From positions 496,001-560,000 of the forward strand of contig NZ_JAFEUU010000001.1 of NCBI RefSeq assembly GCF_017355885.1: a DNA stretch of 64,000 nucleotides, read 5' to 3'. The position numbers and the translations under genes were made by a program. Below the pieces are notes generated by a model. The model had not been told where the DNA came from and made no database searches. It saw nothing but the letters and a program-made list of their open reading frames with translations. This document shows positions 27,321 through 35,863 of the stretch, piece after piece (position 1 is the first letter of the stretch; each line of letters opens with the position of its first letter). This DNA comes from Sabulicella rubraurantiaca. Lineage in GTDB: Bacteria; Pseudomonadota; Alphaproteobacteria; Acetobacterales; Acetobacteraceae.

Positions 27321-29263
27321 GCCGCCTCCACCGCGCGCGAGAGCGGTAGGGTAATCCGGATGTGAGTCCCCTCCCCCAGGCGGCTCTCGGCGGTCAACTC
27401 TCCGCCCGCCTCGCGCACCAGTTCGCGCGCCTGCCAGGCACCGATACCACTGCCCTTCGGCTTGGTGGTGGCAAGGGGACGGAACAGCCCGTCACGCAGG
27501 AACGCCTCGCTCATGCCCTCTCCCTCATCGGCAATTACAATCTCCAACATGTCTCCAACGCATTGGAAGGCCATTTGGATGACCTTCTCGGCATGAGAAG
27601 CTTCAGCAGCGTTTCGAAGCAGATGGGTTAGGACTGTCGAGAAAGCCTCCTCTGCCATCGGAACTGGCGGAAACCGGCCTTCCGCCTTGATTTCTACCGG
27701 GTGGCCCAGGCCGCTCGCCACCGCCTGGGCCACGCCGAGAGGGTCGCCGGTCCCGGCTGCCTCCCCTGCCGCCTCGTCCCGCCGTAGCCGGGCGATCAGG
27801 GCGTCGATTCGCTGCGCAGCGCCACGCACGGTCAGAAGCATGTCGTGCTGGAACTCCGGGTCGTCCATGTGGGCCTCGGCGTTGGCCAATACCATGGAAA
27901 GCTGGGACGAGACGGTCTTCACATCATGGGCGACAAAGGCAAAGCGCCGGGCATAGTCGGCGATGCGTCGCCCCTCGGCCAGCCGCTCCGCCGCGCGTCG
28001 CTCGGCGAGGAACATCGCCACCTCCCGCCCCAGCGTCAGGAGGAGCTCTGCCATCTCCTCCTCTAAAGGGTGCGGAGCGCGCGGGGGAGCGAGCAGGATG
28101 GCGCCGAGCAGCCCCTCCGCGTGGTGCATCAGAGGCACGGCAACCCAATAGGCGGCAGGCTGTGGCAGGATGACAACTTCCCCGGCCGTGAGCCGCGCAA
28201 GGACGGGGTCCCCCTCTTCCAGCCGATCCGGTCCCTCGGAATGGTTCCACTCGGCCTCGCGCAGCAGATCGGGTCCTGAGTCGCGCAGCAGCAGCGTCCC
28301 CGCCGGGACATCCACCGGGTCGGCAATGGCGCGGATCGCTCGGATATTCGGTGCCGCCGCGCTGCCAGGGCCCGACAGTGTGGCCACGGCGCGCAGCCAT
28401 TCGCGCCGGTAGTCGTAGCGCGCTGCCAGGAAATGCCGCGCCACCCACCGATGGATGCGCGACCGTACGGAGCGTGCGGAGAGCAGGACCGCGAGGGCCA
28501 AGGTGGCGCCCGCCAGGATGGCGACCTGCGCCGCGCCTCCCCACTCCGTGTCCATGCTCTGGAGGATGCTGCCGACCGCCCCCGCTCCCAGAAGGAAGGC
28601 ACCCGCGACCAAGAGGGTCGCGCCATGGAAGGCCACCTCATGGGATGGGGTGGCGCGGGCCCAGCGCCGGTCGCGCCGCGCCGCCAGAACGAGGAGCGGC
28701 AAGGCGAGTGCCGCGAGCAGTGCCCGCCCCGCGACGAGGCGCGCATCGACCCCGCCCGAGAGCGCGGCGATGCTGTACAGCATGACATCGAAGGCCCCTA
28801 GCCCGCCCAGGGCAATCGCGGGAGGCCAGAGATGCCAGCCTGCGGCCTCGCCGCTGTTGCGTGCAAGGTTCTCGGCGATGAGCACAAGCAACAGCGCCAG
28901 GGCAAGCCGCGTGTGTGGTGCCAGGTCGCCCAGGAGCGGCACGAGCGGAAGCGCCGCGGCCAGCGCTGCCGACAAGACCAGAACGAGGGCGATCGCAAAG
29001 CCGCGAACCACCGACCCGGTCCCGAGGCGCCAATGGAGCAGGAGCAGCACGCCTCCCCAGACGCCGGAACGCAACACCTCCAGCAGCCCCGCGGAGCCCC
29101 CCAGCGGGTTGTCAGGATTGAGAACGACGGCGCCTGCCCAGATCGCGGCAGCGATGCCGGCCGCGAAAGGCGGCCAGATGTGACGGCCCCGTCCAGCGGC
29201 GAGAGCTCCCAGCGCGACCACGGCGGCGGCCAGGGCCGCGACGCCGTGAAGCGTGGCGATCAC
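27317..29263 (-). CDS. prsK: PrsK: PEP-CTERM system histidine kinase
   Basis: 648 residues from a GTG at 29263. The N-terminal ~270 residues hold about eight to nine membrane helices; a GAF-like sensor segment follows (ADPVDVPAGTLLLRDS to LLGAILLAPPRA). The kinase core has the phospho-acceptor His in FVAHDVKTVSSQL, an N-box region in LLRNAAEAS, and ATP-binding boxes IADEGEGM and KGSGIGAWQARELV. Length and layout match PrsK, the inner-membrane sensor that pairs with PrsR. No strong ribosome site sits directly before the GTG; instead a stable hairpin lies 6-26 bases upstream. Confidence 0.9.
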
Positions 29264-29269
29264 GGCACG

Positions 29270-29289
29270 AAGGGGGCTTTCGCCCCCTT
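29270..29289 (-). promoter_or_regulatory. GAAA-tetraloop hairpin in front of prsK
   Basis: On the minus strand AAGGGGGC pairs perfectly with GCCCCCTT around a GAAA loop (8-bp stem, GNRA tetraloop). It lies in the 61-base gap between the sugar transferase stop and the prsK GTG. It has no T-tract on the minus strand, so it is more likely an mRNA-stability or translation-control element than a terminator; a partial terminator is possible. Confidence 0.5.
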
Positions 29290-29324
29290 CCGGTAAGCCC
29301 CCACGCTATACCCCGGCAGCATGG

Positions 29325-30653
29325 TTACCTGGACCCCTCCTGGAACAGCACCACCCGCACAGTCGAGATGATGATGAGCAAATCCAGGAACAGCGAGCGT
29401 CGCTTCACATAATAAAGGTCGAAGGCCAGCTTGCGCCGGGCGTCCTCCACGGAGGCGCCGTAGGGGTAGTTCACCTGGGCCCAGCCGGTGATGCCGGGCT
29501 TCACCACGTGGCGGGCCTCGTAATGCGGGATCTGGAGCGCCAGATCCTCAACGAAGCCCGGCCGTTCCGGCCTCGGACCGACGAAGGCCATATGGCCGAG
29601 CAGGACGTTGAAGACCTGCGGAATCTCGTCGATGCGGGTCAGGCGAAGGAAGCGGCCGGTCCGGGTCACGCGGGAGTCACCCTTCTGCGCCCACACAGGA
29701 GCCCCCGCCACCTCGGCGTCCTGCCGCATGGAACGGAACTTGAAGAGGGTGAAGATGCGGCCATCCTTGCCGACACGCTCCTGCCGGTAGAAGACGGGGC
29801 CGGGGCTGTCGAGCTTGATGGCGATGGCGGCCAGGATCAGGATCGGCAGGGTGAAGAGCAGGAGGGCGAGGCTCAGCGTCACGTCCAGCGCGCGGCGCAC
29901 CCCCGCCTCCAGCATCCCCTCATGCCGCTGATCGAGGCCGGCAAGCCAGCCGGTCGGCAGCGACGCAATGTCGACCTCGGCCGAGCAGCATTCCAGCCAC
30001 TCCGCCTCGCTCATTACCCGCACATTCGCCGCGGCGAGGCGAACCCGCGTCGTCACGGCCAGTTCGCACGGGTCACGGACCACCACGGTGGAGGCGCGCA
30101 GCGTGCGCAGCCGCTCCGGGGTCAATTCGGCGTCGAGCGTGGAGCCAGCGTGCAGGACCGTCGCAACCGCGGGCGGCAGGCGCTGCGGCATGGGCGACGG
30201 ATCGGACCCTACCAGCACCACCCGGCCGTTCAGCATCCCCCTGCGTGCCGCCGCGGCAAAAAGCAGGCGGGACGAGATCACGGCCGCGACGAACGCCCCG
30301 ACGAACCCGGCCTGTGCCCAGAGCGAAAGGGAAGCGCCTGAAGCCGCATTCATCTCAGGGAACAGGAACTCACCCACAACAATGAAGGCGATACCCGCCA
30401 GGACGGCTGAGGCCGCGACGCGGTTGGCACGCAGCCAGCAACGAGGGGAATACAGCCCCGTCGCGCCACCTGCCAGGCTGGTACAGGCGGTAAACAATGC
30501 CGCGATGGCAAGGAGTTGGACATGGCTCAGTGCCGCACCTTCAGGAATCCCCCAAAGGAGGATCAGGTAGAAGGCCCCCAATGAGGCAGCAGCCTCCAGG
30601 GCGAACAGGGACAACAGCGACGAGGGGATGCTGTGCCCGAACAGATTGGTCAT
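29325..30653 (-). CDS. Polyprenyl-phosphate sugar-1-phosphate transferase (EPS priming enzyme)
   Basis: 442 residues. Four N-terminal membrane helices (~10-125), a Rossmann-like middle (GRVVLVGSDPSP), one more helix (LDVTLSLALLLFTLPILILAAIAIKL) and the catalytic WbaP/EpsB-type domain: GPVFYRQERVGKDG, FTLFKFRSMRQDAE, RLTRIDEIPQVFNVLLGHMAFVGPRPERP and KPGITGWAQVNY. It transfers a sugar phosphate from a nucleotide sugar to undecaprenyl phosphate, starting repeat-unit synthesis at the inner membrane. It is the first gene of the eight-gene minus-strand operon and is read from the promoter at 30714-30742. GGAG is 9 bases before the ATG. Confidence 0.92.
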   Translation of the reverse strand: MTNLFGHSIPSSLLSLFALEAAASLGAFYLILLWGIPEGAALSHVQLLAIAALFTACTSLAGGATGLYSPRCWLRANRVAASAVLAGIAFIVVGEFLFPEMNAASGASLSLWAQAGFVGAFVAAVISSRLLFAAAARRGMLNGRVVLVGSDPSPMPQRLPPAVATVLHAGSTLDAELTPERLRTLRASTVVVRDPCELAVTTRVRLAAANVRVMSEAEWLECCSAEVDIASLPTGWLAGLDQRHEGMLEAGVRRALDVTLSLALLLFTLPILILAAIAIKLDSPGPVFYRQERVGKDGRIFTLFKFRSMRQDAEVAGAPVWAQKGDSRVTRTGRFLRLTRIDEIPQVFNVLLGHMAFVGPRPERPGFVEDLALQIPHYEARHVVKPGITGWAQVNYPYGASVEDARRKLAFDLYYVKRRSLFLDLLIIISTVRVVLFQEGSR

Positions 30654-30681
30654 GTGAGCGCTCTCCGGCAGACGGGCTTCT

Positions 30682-30689
30682 GGGGGGGG
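30682..30689. repeat. G8 homopolymer in the leader of the sugar transferase gene
   Basis: Eight consecutive G on the plus strand (C on the transcript), between the predicted promoter and the start codon of the priming transferase. Tracts of this length can slip during replication. It is non-coding, so it could affect only leader structure or spacing. Confidence 0.5.
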
Positions 30690-30713
30690 TCCCGGTCGGT
30701 TTGACGCCTGGAC

Positions 30714-30742
30714 AATACAACATCCGTGGCCACGGTTGCCAA
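30714..30742 (-). promoter_or_regulatory. Predicted sigma-70 promoter for the sugar transferase/prsKRT operon
   Basis: On the minus strand TTGGCA (5/6 of the -35 consensus) and TGTATT (4/6 of the -10) are 17 bases apart. A start near 30706 would leave a leader of about 50 bases. The assignment is by eye only. Confidence 0.4.
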
Positions 30743-30804
30743 CGATTGCTAGGATTTTGGCAAGCTTTAAAAATTTGTGCGTTCAAGGCAATAGAAAACA
30801 TTCT

Positions 30805-30865
30805 TTATGATATGTTTCGGTTAGTTTAATGATAAAAGTCCAAAAAACCTACATTATCATAATGT
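30805..30865. promoter_or_regulatory. AT-rich operator-like cluster in the divergent EPS control region
   Basis: The 313-base gap 30654-30966 is strikingly AT-rich for this genome. It contains a 15-base palindrome ACATTATCATAATGT at 30851-30865 (7-bp arms, one central base) and two further half-like copies, TTATGAT at 30805-30811 and ATGATAA at 30829-30835. The three sites are centred about 24-26 bases apart. The cluster lies upstream of the plus-strand export operon and behind the minus-strand promoter, so a regulator bound here could act on both. I found no convincing -24/-12 sigma-54 promoter in the gap. Confidence 0.45.
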
Positions 30866-30966
30866 GAACCTTGGATTTTTGAGATTACGTCCTCTAGCAA
30901 CCTTCGAGCGCGCGCAGAGTTGCGCAGGTTAGAGTGTTGAACGCACTTATGATCGGGAGAACCGGG

Positions 30967-31612
30967 ATGGAGAGGCAGAATAATATGCGGGGTGTCATGC
31001 TGCGCGGCATGGCGCTGGCAGCGCTGCTGGGAGTGGTTGCGTGCACGGAACGGCCGGCGGCGCAATTCGCAGCTCGCGACGCCGCGCCGGCGCAGGACAG
31101 CGAAAACTATCAGATCGGGCCTGGCGATACGCTCGGCATTTTTGTTTATCGCGCCCCCGACCTTTCGGTCGAAATCCCTGTGCGGCCTGATGGGCGCATT
31201 TCTATCCCCCTCGCCCCCGACGTGCCGGCTGCGGGCAAGACGCCCAGCCAGCTGGCGCGCGACCTCGAGCAACGCCTGGCTCGTTACGTTCGTGAGCCGA
31301 ACGTGACGGTGATGGTGCGCCAGTTCTTCGGCCCGCCATGCGCGCATGGTGCGGGTGGTTGGCGAAGCCGCCGAGCCCGTCGCCATTCCCTACCGCGACG
31401 GCATGACAGTCCTCGACGTGATGATCGCCACACGCGGCCTGACGCGCTTCGCGGCAGGCAACCGGGCGGAGCTGGTCCGCCGCGATCCCGTCACCGGCGC
31501 CGCACGGACCGAACGCGTCCGGCTGAACGACCTGCTCCGGAATGGCGACATGACCCAGGATCTGCCAATGCGTCCCGGCGACACCCTCATCATCCCGCAG
31601 AGCTGGTTCTGA
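30967..31612 (+). pseudogene. Wza-type polysaccharide export lipoprotein, frameshifted
   Basis: The start at 30967 follows GGGAG by 7 bases. The N-terminal part has a lipoprotein signal (LAALLGVVAC) and a poly_export domain (YQIGPGDTLGIFVYRAPDLS, VRPDGRISIPLAPDV, EPNVTVMVRQFFGPP). At about 31340 the frame is lost; the rest (MVRVVGEAAEPVAIPYRDGM, FAAGNRAELVRRD, MRPGDTLIIPQSWF) continues one base later to a stop at 31610-31612. Removing the G at 31340 would give GPPSRMVRVVGEA, the family pattern, so one extra base is the simplest cause. An intact product would form the outer-membrane export channel. The second part ends in a TGATG overlap with the chain-length gene. Sequencing error remains possible. 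Confidence 0.8.
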
Positions 31613-33114
31613 TGTCGCCTGTCGCAGATCTCCGGCGTTACGCCGCCGCCGCATGGAAGCGGCGATGGCCGGCCCTGCTGGTCGCATGGGTCGTTGCCAT
31701 CCTCGGTTGGGTCGGCGTGGCCGCCCTTCCCGATCGTTACGAAAGCAGCGCGCGCATCTATGCCGATGCTGACGCCATCCTGGGCCAGACGCTCCGCGGC
31801 ATCGCCGTGGACGGCGCCACGGCTGCGCAGGTGGAAACGCTGCAACGGACTCTGCTCGCGCGGCCCAACCTCGAGCGCGTCATAGCTCGGACCGATCTGG
31901 GCTTACGTGTCACGAGCGAGCGCGACCGCGAAGCGATGGTCGCCGAGCTTACGAAGAACATCCGCATCACGCCGCAGGCCCGGAACCTGTTCCGCGTTGA
32001 ATACACGGACAGCCAGCCGGCCATCGCGCGCGCTGTGGTGCAGACTGTGCTGGACCTGTTCATGGAGCGCGTGTCGGGCAATGACCGCGAGCAGATGCAG
32101 AACGCGCGCGCCTTCGTGAACCAGCAGGTCACCGCATACGAGGCACAGCTGCGCGATGCGGAGCGCCGCCGCGCCGAGTTCCGCTCACGCTACGTAGACC
32201 TGATCCCGAACGAGACGACCGGTGGCGCGTCGCGCTTTGAATCAGCACGCCAGCGCCTGAACGAGCTGCGCGGCGAGTTGCAGGATACGGAAATGCGGCG
32301 CGACATCATCCGCCGCCAGGTGGAGCAGACACCCCGGACCCTGCCGGCGGACGTGGTAGCACGCGGCGGCGGCAATGCCGGCCCGCTCGCTGCCGCCGAG
32401 CAGGAGTTGCGGCAGCTGCAGACCCGCTACACCGACCAGCACCCGGCCATCGCCATGCAGCGTGCGATCGTGGCAGACCTGCGCCGGTCCGGCGGCGGAG
32501 CTGGCGGCCCCGTGCGGGGCGAGCCTCGCCCGAACCCCGCCTTTGAGTCGCTGCAGACGCGCCTCGTCGATGCGGAAGGCGACATCGCTTCGTTGCGCCG
32601 GCGCATCGCCGCCGAGACGCAGGAAGTTGAGCGGCTGGAAGCGCTGGCGCGCGGTGCGCCGCAGCTTCTCGCCCAGATGACGGACCTGGACCGCGACTAC
32701 GGCATCCTCCGCCGTTCCTACGAGGAGCTGCTGCAGCGGCGTGAGTCCCTGCAGATTGCTGGCGCAGCGCGCACAGGCGCGGATCAGGTGCGCCTCGACA
32801 TCATCGAGCCGCCCACCCTGCCGGTCGCTCCGACCGGGCCGAACCGTCCGCTCTTCGCTGCGGGCGCGCTCGTGGTCGCGCTGGGCGCTGGTGCGGCAGT
32901 CGCCGTGCTGTTGAGCCTGATGGACACCAGCATCTACAGCCTGCGTGAGTTGCGCGATCTGGGTCTGCCGGTGCTGGGTGCGGTCTCGCCTGCACGGCCA
33001 AAGCGTCGCCTCCTGCCCACGGCTGCCTTCGCGGGAGCGCTATCCTTGCTCTTCGTTTGCTTCGCTGGGGTCGCTGCGGGCGGCGCCGAAATCCTTCGAA
33101 AGGTGCTCGCATGA
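31612..33114 (+). CDS. EPS chain-length determinant (Wzz/GumC type, XrtA-associated)
   Basis: 500 residues from the ATG at 31612 (TGATG overlap with the export gene). An N-terminal Wzz domain with a membrane helix (~22-42, WPALLVAWVVAILGWVGVAAL) is followed by YESSARIYADADAILGQTL, long charged coiled-coil segments (~190-400), the DLDRDYGILRRSYEELLQRRE signature, Pro-rich PPTLPVAPTGPNRP and two C-terminal helices. There is no kinase domain; the kinase is the next gene. It is an inner-membrane protein that sets polymer length and bridges to the export channel. Because of the upstream frameshift the same frame is open back to 30934, so a fused readthrough product is formally possible. Confidence 0.9.
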   Translation: MSPVADLRRYAAAAWKRRWPALLVAWVVAILGWVGVAALPDRYESSARIYADADAILGQTLRGIAVDGATAAQVETLQRTLLARPNLERVIARTDLGLRVTSERDREAMVAELTKNIRITPQARNLFRVEYTDSQPAIARAVVQTVLDLFMERVSGNDREQMQNARAFVNQQVTAYEAQLRDAERRRAEFRSRYVDLIPNETTGGASRFESARQRLNELRGELQDTEMRRDIIRRQVEQTPRTLPADVVARGGGNAGPLAAAEQELRQLQTRYTDQHPAIAMQRAIVADLRRSGGGAGGPVRGEPRPNPAFESLQTRLVDAEGDIASLRRRIAAETQEVERLEALARGAPQLLAQMTDLDRDYGILRRSYEELLQRRESLQIAGAARTGADQVRLDIIEPPTLPVAPTGPNRPLFAAGALVVALGAGAAVAVLLSLMDTSIYSLRELRDLGLPVLGAVSPARPKRRLLPTAAFAGALSLLFVCFAGVAAGGAEILRKVLA

Positions 33115-34040
33115 CCGAACCCCCCCGCCGGCACCTTGCCGAACGCGCTATTCAGGCCCTCGGCGGCCTGAATGCCCCCGGCGCCGCCCCGCTTCCGGGT
33201 GCCATCAGCCCGCCTCCCGCGCCACCCGGCGCGGAGCAGCGGGCCCGGCCGATCACCGATGCACTGCTTCGCTCGGGGCCGGAGGTACTGGAGGCTCCCC
33301 GCATGCCGGAGGCGCGCCCTGCGGCTCCAGGCCCTTCTTCGTCACCTCCGATCCCCCTCGCGCGGCTGCATGGGGCCGGGTTGATCGCGCACGTCCAAGG
33401 CAGAAACAGGCTTTTCGAAGAGATCGCCGTGGTGCAGGATCAGGTGGTTCGGACAGTGCATGCCACTGCGACCACGGGGGGGCGCCATCCGCGCCTGGTG
33501 GCGGTGACGAGTACCCTTCCGGGCGAGGGGAAGACATTCATGGCCTTGAATATCGCCGCCGCGATGGCCGCCGCACGGGCCCAGCCCGTGATGCTGCTGG
33601 ACGCGGACGGGAAGAACGGCTCGCTTTCGGAGCTGCTCGAGTGCAAGGATCGGCCCGGCATTGCCGAGCTCGCCGCGAATCCGGACCGCCCAGTTGGACC
33701 CTGCGTGGTACCGACCGAGCGTGACCGGCTCTGCGTCTTGCCCTTCGGCCAAGGCCGTCCTTCTGGCGCTGCCATCGCTTCCGCGGCGCTGCGCGTGGCC
33801 GAGAGCCATCCCCGCCACATCGTGATCCTCGACCTGCCCCCTGCCCTTTCAACCAGCGAGGCCAGTGCTCTCGCGCCTGTCGTCGGACAGGTGGTGATGG
33901 TGGTGGAGGCGGAGCGGACCCAGCGTGGCCAGCTTGAGGCGGCGCTGGATCTCCTGGACGCTTGCCCCACTGTTCAGCTCGTGCTGAATCGCGCCCGGCC
34001 GGGAGATGAGCGTTTTGGAGCCTATGGTTACGACGGGTAA
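33111..34040 (+). CDS. Tyrosine autokinase of the EPS system (CpsD/EpsD type)
   Basis: 309 residues, ATGA overlap with the chain-length gene. An unusual ~85-residue Pro/Ala-rich N-terminal extension (GAAPLPGAISPPPAPPG) precedes a BY-kinase ATPase domain: Walker A STLPGEGKTF, Walker A' VMLLDADGKN and Walker B IVILDLPPA. The C-terminus FGAYGYDG offers two Tyr residues instead of the longer Tyr cluster common in Wzc proteins. It would act in the cytoplasm on the chain-length protein, cycling phosphorylation during polymer synthesis. Family assignment by motifs and position is good; autokinase activity is inferred. Confidence 0.85.
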   Translation: MTEPPRRHLAERAIQALGGLNAPGAAPLPGAISPPPAPPGAEQRARPITDALLRSGPEVLEAPRMPEARPAAPGPSSSPPIPLARLHGAGLIAHVQGRNRLFEEIAVVQDQVVRTVHATATTGGRHPRLVAVTSTLPGEGKTFMALNIAAAMAAARAQPVMLLDADGKNGSLSELLECKDRPGIAELAANPDRPVGPCVVPTERDRLCVLPFGQGRPSGAAIASAALRVAESHPRHIVILDLPPALSTSEASALAPVVGQVVMVVEAERTQRGQLEAALDLLDACPTVQLVLNRARPGDERFGAYGYDG

Positions 34041-35811
34041 GCCAGCGCGCCGTTTCGGGCGGGGGCTTGCGGCGGCAGCGCTGGTGGCGCTGCCCGCCGC
34101 GAATGCGGATGCACAGGATGTCGGCAGCGCGCTCACTGTCGCGCCCGATTTCCTTTCGGGACTCGAAACCCCCGGTGCGGTGGGCTTGCCCCCTCGCACC
34201 GCGCCAGCGGGTCCCTTCGGCGTCAGCCCTGCCCCGCGCAGTCCGGTGGATACGGGCGCCGCCGCGACCGAACGGCCCGGCGACATGGCGGTTCGCCTCA
34301 GCCCGTTCTTCAGCGACTCGCTGGGAACGCCAAATCCCCCAAGTCAGCTTCCTGAGGGACGGTCCTGGGTCGTCAGGCCCTTCATCGATGCCCGCGCCCT
34401 CATCACGGATAACAGCTACACGAACACCAGGTCGGGCAAGCGTGGTGAGGTCATTGCCACCATCACGCCTGGCGTCTCGGCCAGCGCCGAGACGGCGCGC
34501 ATCCGCGGCCGCGCCTTTTATGCCCCATCCTTTGTCGGCTACCTCGATCAGCGTGAGCAGAGCCGGATTGACCACCGCTTCCTAGGCGATGCGACCATCC
34601 AGCTCGTTCCCGGGTCAGTCTTCCTCGACCTGAGGGGCTACGGGACTATTTCGCCGATCGCGAGTGGCTTCACGAACAGTGATACGGCCAACCTGCCTCG
34701 TCGGGCCGTTGCACAGACGTACAGCTTCTCGGTTTCACCCTATCTCCTGCATCGCTTCGGCACCCAGGCAGCGGTCGCCGCGGGCTACCTGTTCCAGTAT
34801 GTCGAGCGGCAGGGCAGCCAGGCGTCGATCCGGCCGGACGGAGTGCCGTTCTATGCTCCGGGCAACATGATCTCGAATACGGTGTTTGGAACCCTCCGGA
34901 CCGGCGAGGACTCTGGCCCGCTTGCCGCCGAGTTGCGCCTGCGCGGCACGATGTTCGATGGCGCGGGTTCGCTCAATGGTGCGCATCGCGCTTCCGCTGT
35001 CGTTGAGGCGCGCTATGCCTTGCGCAACAACCTGTTCGCCATCGTCGAGGGCGGATACGAGTCGATCCATTACAGCTCCGCCCCTCCTATTCGCATCGAC
35101 GAGCCGGTCTGGGGCGTGGGCGTGCGTTGGGACCCAAGCCCCAACAGCATGATCATCGCGCGGTACCGGCGCCGCGAAGGCGTAACCACCCCGACACTGG
35201 AAGCGAGGATCGCGCTCACCCCCCGCACCACGGTCTTCATGCGCTATGATGACGGGATCGCCACGCCCCTGCAGCGCACGGCTGACGTTCTGCAGACGAT
35301 CACGGTCGATGAGAACAACCAGCCTGTGGACCGGCTAAGTGGTGCTCCGCAGCCCGATTTTGCCGGCGCTACCGTGCTGGGCCTGCAAAGCGGCGTCTAC
35401 CGCATTCGCCGCGGCCAGGCCTCGATCATCCATCGCCGGGATCGCGACAGCTTCTACTTCGCCTTCCGGCATGAGAACCGGCGTGTCCTCGCGAATGACC
35501 CGGGTCTCGTTGCCTTCGGCCAGACCTCGAATACCTTCGACCTGACCTACAGCCGGGCGGTGAATCCAGTGACGACCTTCACAGCTGGCGCGAGCTATTC
35601 GCTCTATGAATCGCCGAGCACGCCGGGCCAGAACTCGAGCTGGCTGCTGCGCGCTTCATTCCGCCGCACTTTCTCCGAAACTTTATCGGGAACCATCGAA
35701 TATCAGTTGTCTGATCGGCGAACCACGCTCGCTGATTCGAACGTCCCAATTTCGCAAACTCGGCGCGGTTTGCGAAACGCAATCATACTTTCCTTGCGCA
35801 AGACTTTCTGA
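34024..35811 (+). CDS. Outer-membrane beta-barrel protein, XrtA/PEP-CTERM system-associated
   Basis: 595 residues from the ATG at 34024, which gives a clean signal peptide (MVTTGKPARRFGRGLAAAALVALPAANADAQ, split here as n-region to Arg19 and h-region to Ala29); an earlier ATG at 34006 would bury it. The body alternates short polar and aromatic strands (SFSVSPYLLHRFG, AAVAAGYLFQYVERQ, TVFMRYDDG, FYFAFRHENRR) and ends in Phe (LSLRKTF), the usual barrel signal for BAM. This matches the outer-membrane protein that follows the tyrosine kinase in exosortase A EPS loci. It could be a secretion pore or anchor. It overlaps the kinase gene by 17 bases. Confidence 0.82.
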   Translation: MVTTGKPARRFGRGLAAAALVALPAANADAQDVGSALTVAPDFLSGLETPGAVGLPPRTAPAGPFGVSPAPRSPVDTGAAATERPGDMAVRLSPFFSDSLGTPNPPSQLPEGRSWVVRPFIDARALITDNSYTNTRSGKRGEVIATITPGVSASAETARIRGRAFYAPSFVGYLDQREQSRIDHRFLGDATIQLVPGSVFLDLRGYGTISPIASGFTNSDTANLPRRAVAQTYSFSVSPYLLHRFGTQAAVAAGYLFQYVERQGSQASIRPDGVPFYAPGNMISNTVFGTLRTGEDSGPLAAELRLRGTMFDGAGSLNGAHRASAVVEARYALRNNLFAIVEGGYESIHYSSAPPIRIDEPVWGVGVRWDPSPNSMIIARYRRREGVTTPTLEARIALTPRTTVFMRYDDGIATPLQRTADVLQTITVDENNQPVDRLSGAPQPDFAGATVLGLQSGVYRIRRGQASIIHRRDRDSFYFAFRHENRRVLANDPGLVAFGQTSNTFDLTYSRAVNPVTTFTAGASYSLYESPSTPGQNSSWLLRASFRRTFSETLSGTIEYQLSDRRTTLADSNVPISQTRRGLRNAIILSLRKTF

Positions 35812-35863
35812 AGCCAGCAGAATAGCGGAAACTCTCCCCTCATTGGGACGTTTCCATAGCGGC

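Noticed and set aside
30654..30966. Sigma-54 (-24/-12) promoter in the divergent EPS region
   Set aside because: Each GG on both strands was checked for GC at the right distance. The only spacing match (TAGGATTTTGGCAAGCT) lacks the rest of the consensus.
31325..31350. Programmed ribosomal frameshift in the export gene
   Set aside because: No slippery heptamer, CCC-U type +1 site or downstream structure was evident; a one-base insertion explains the data more simply.
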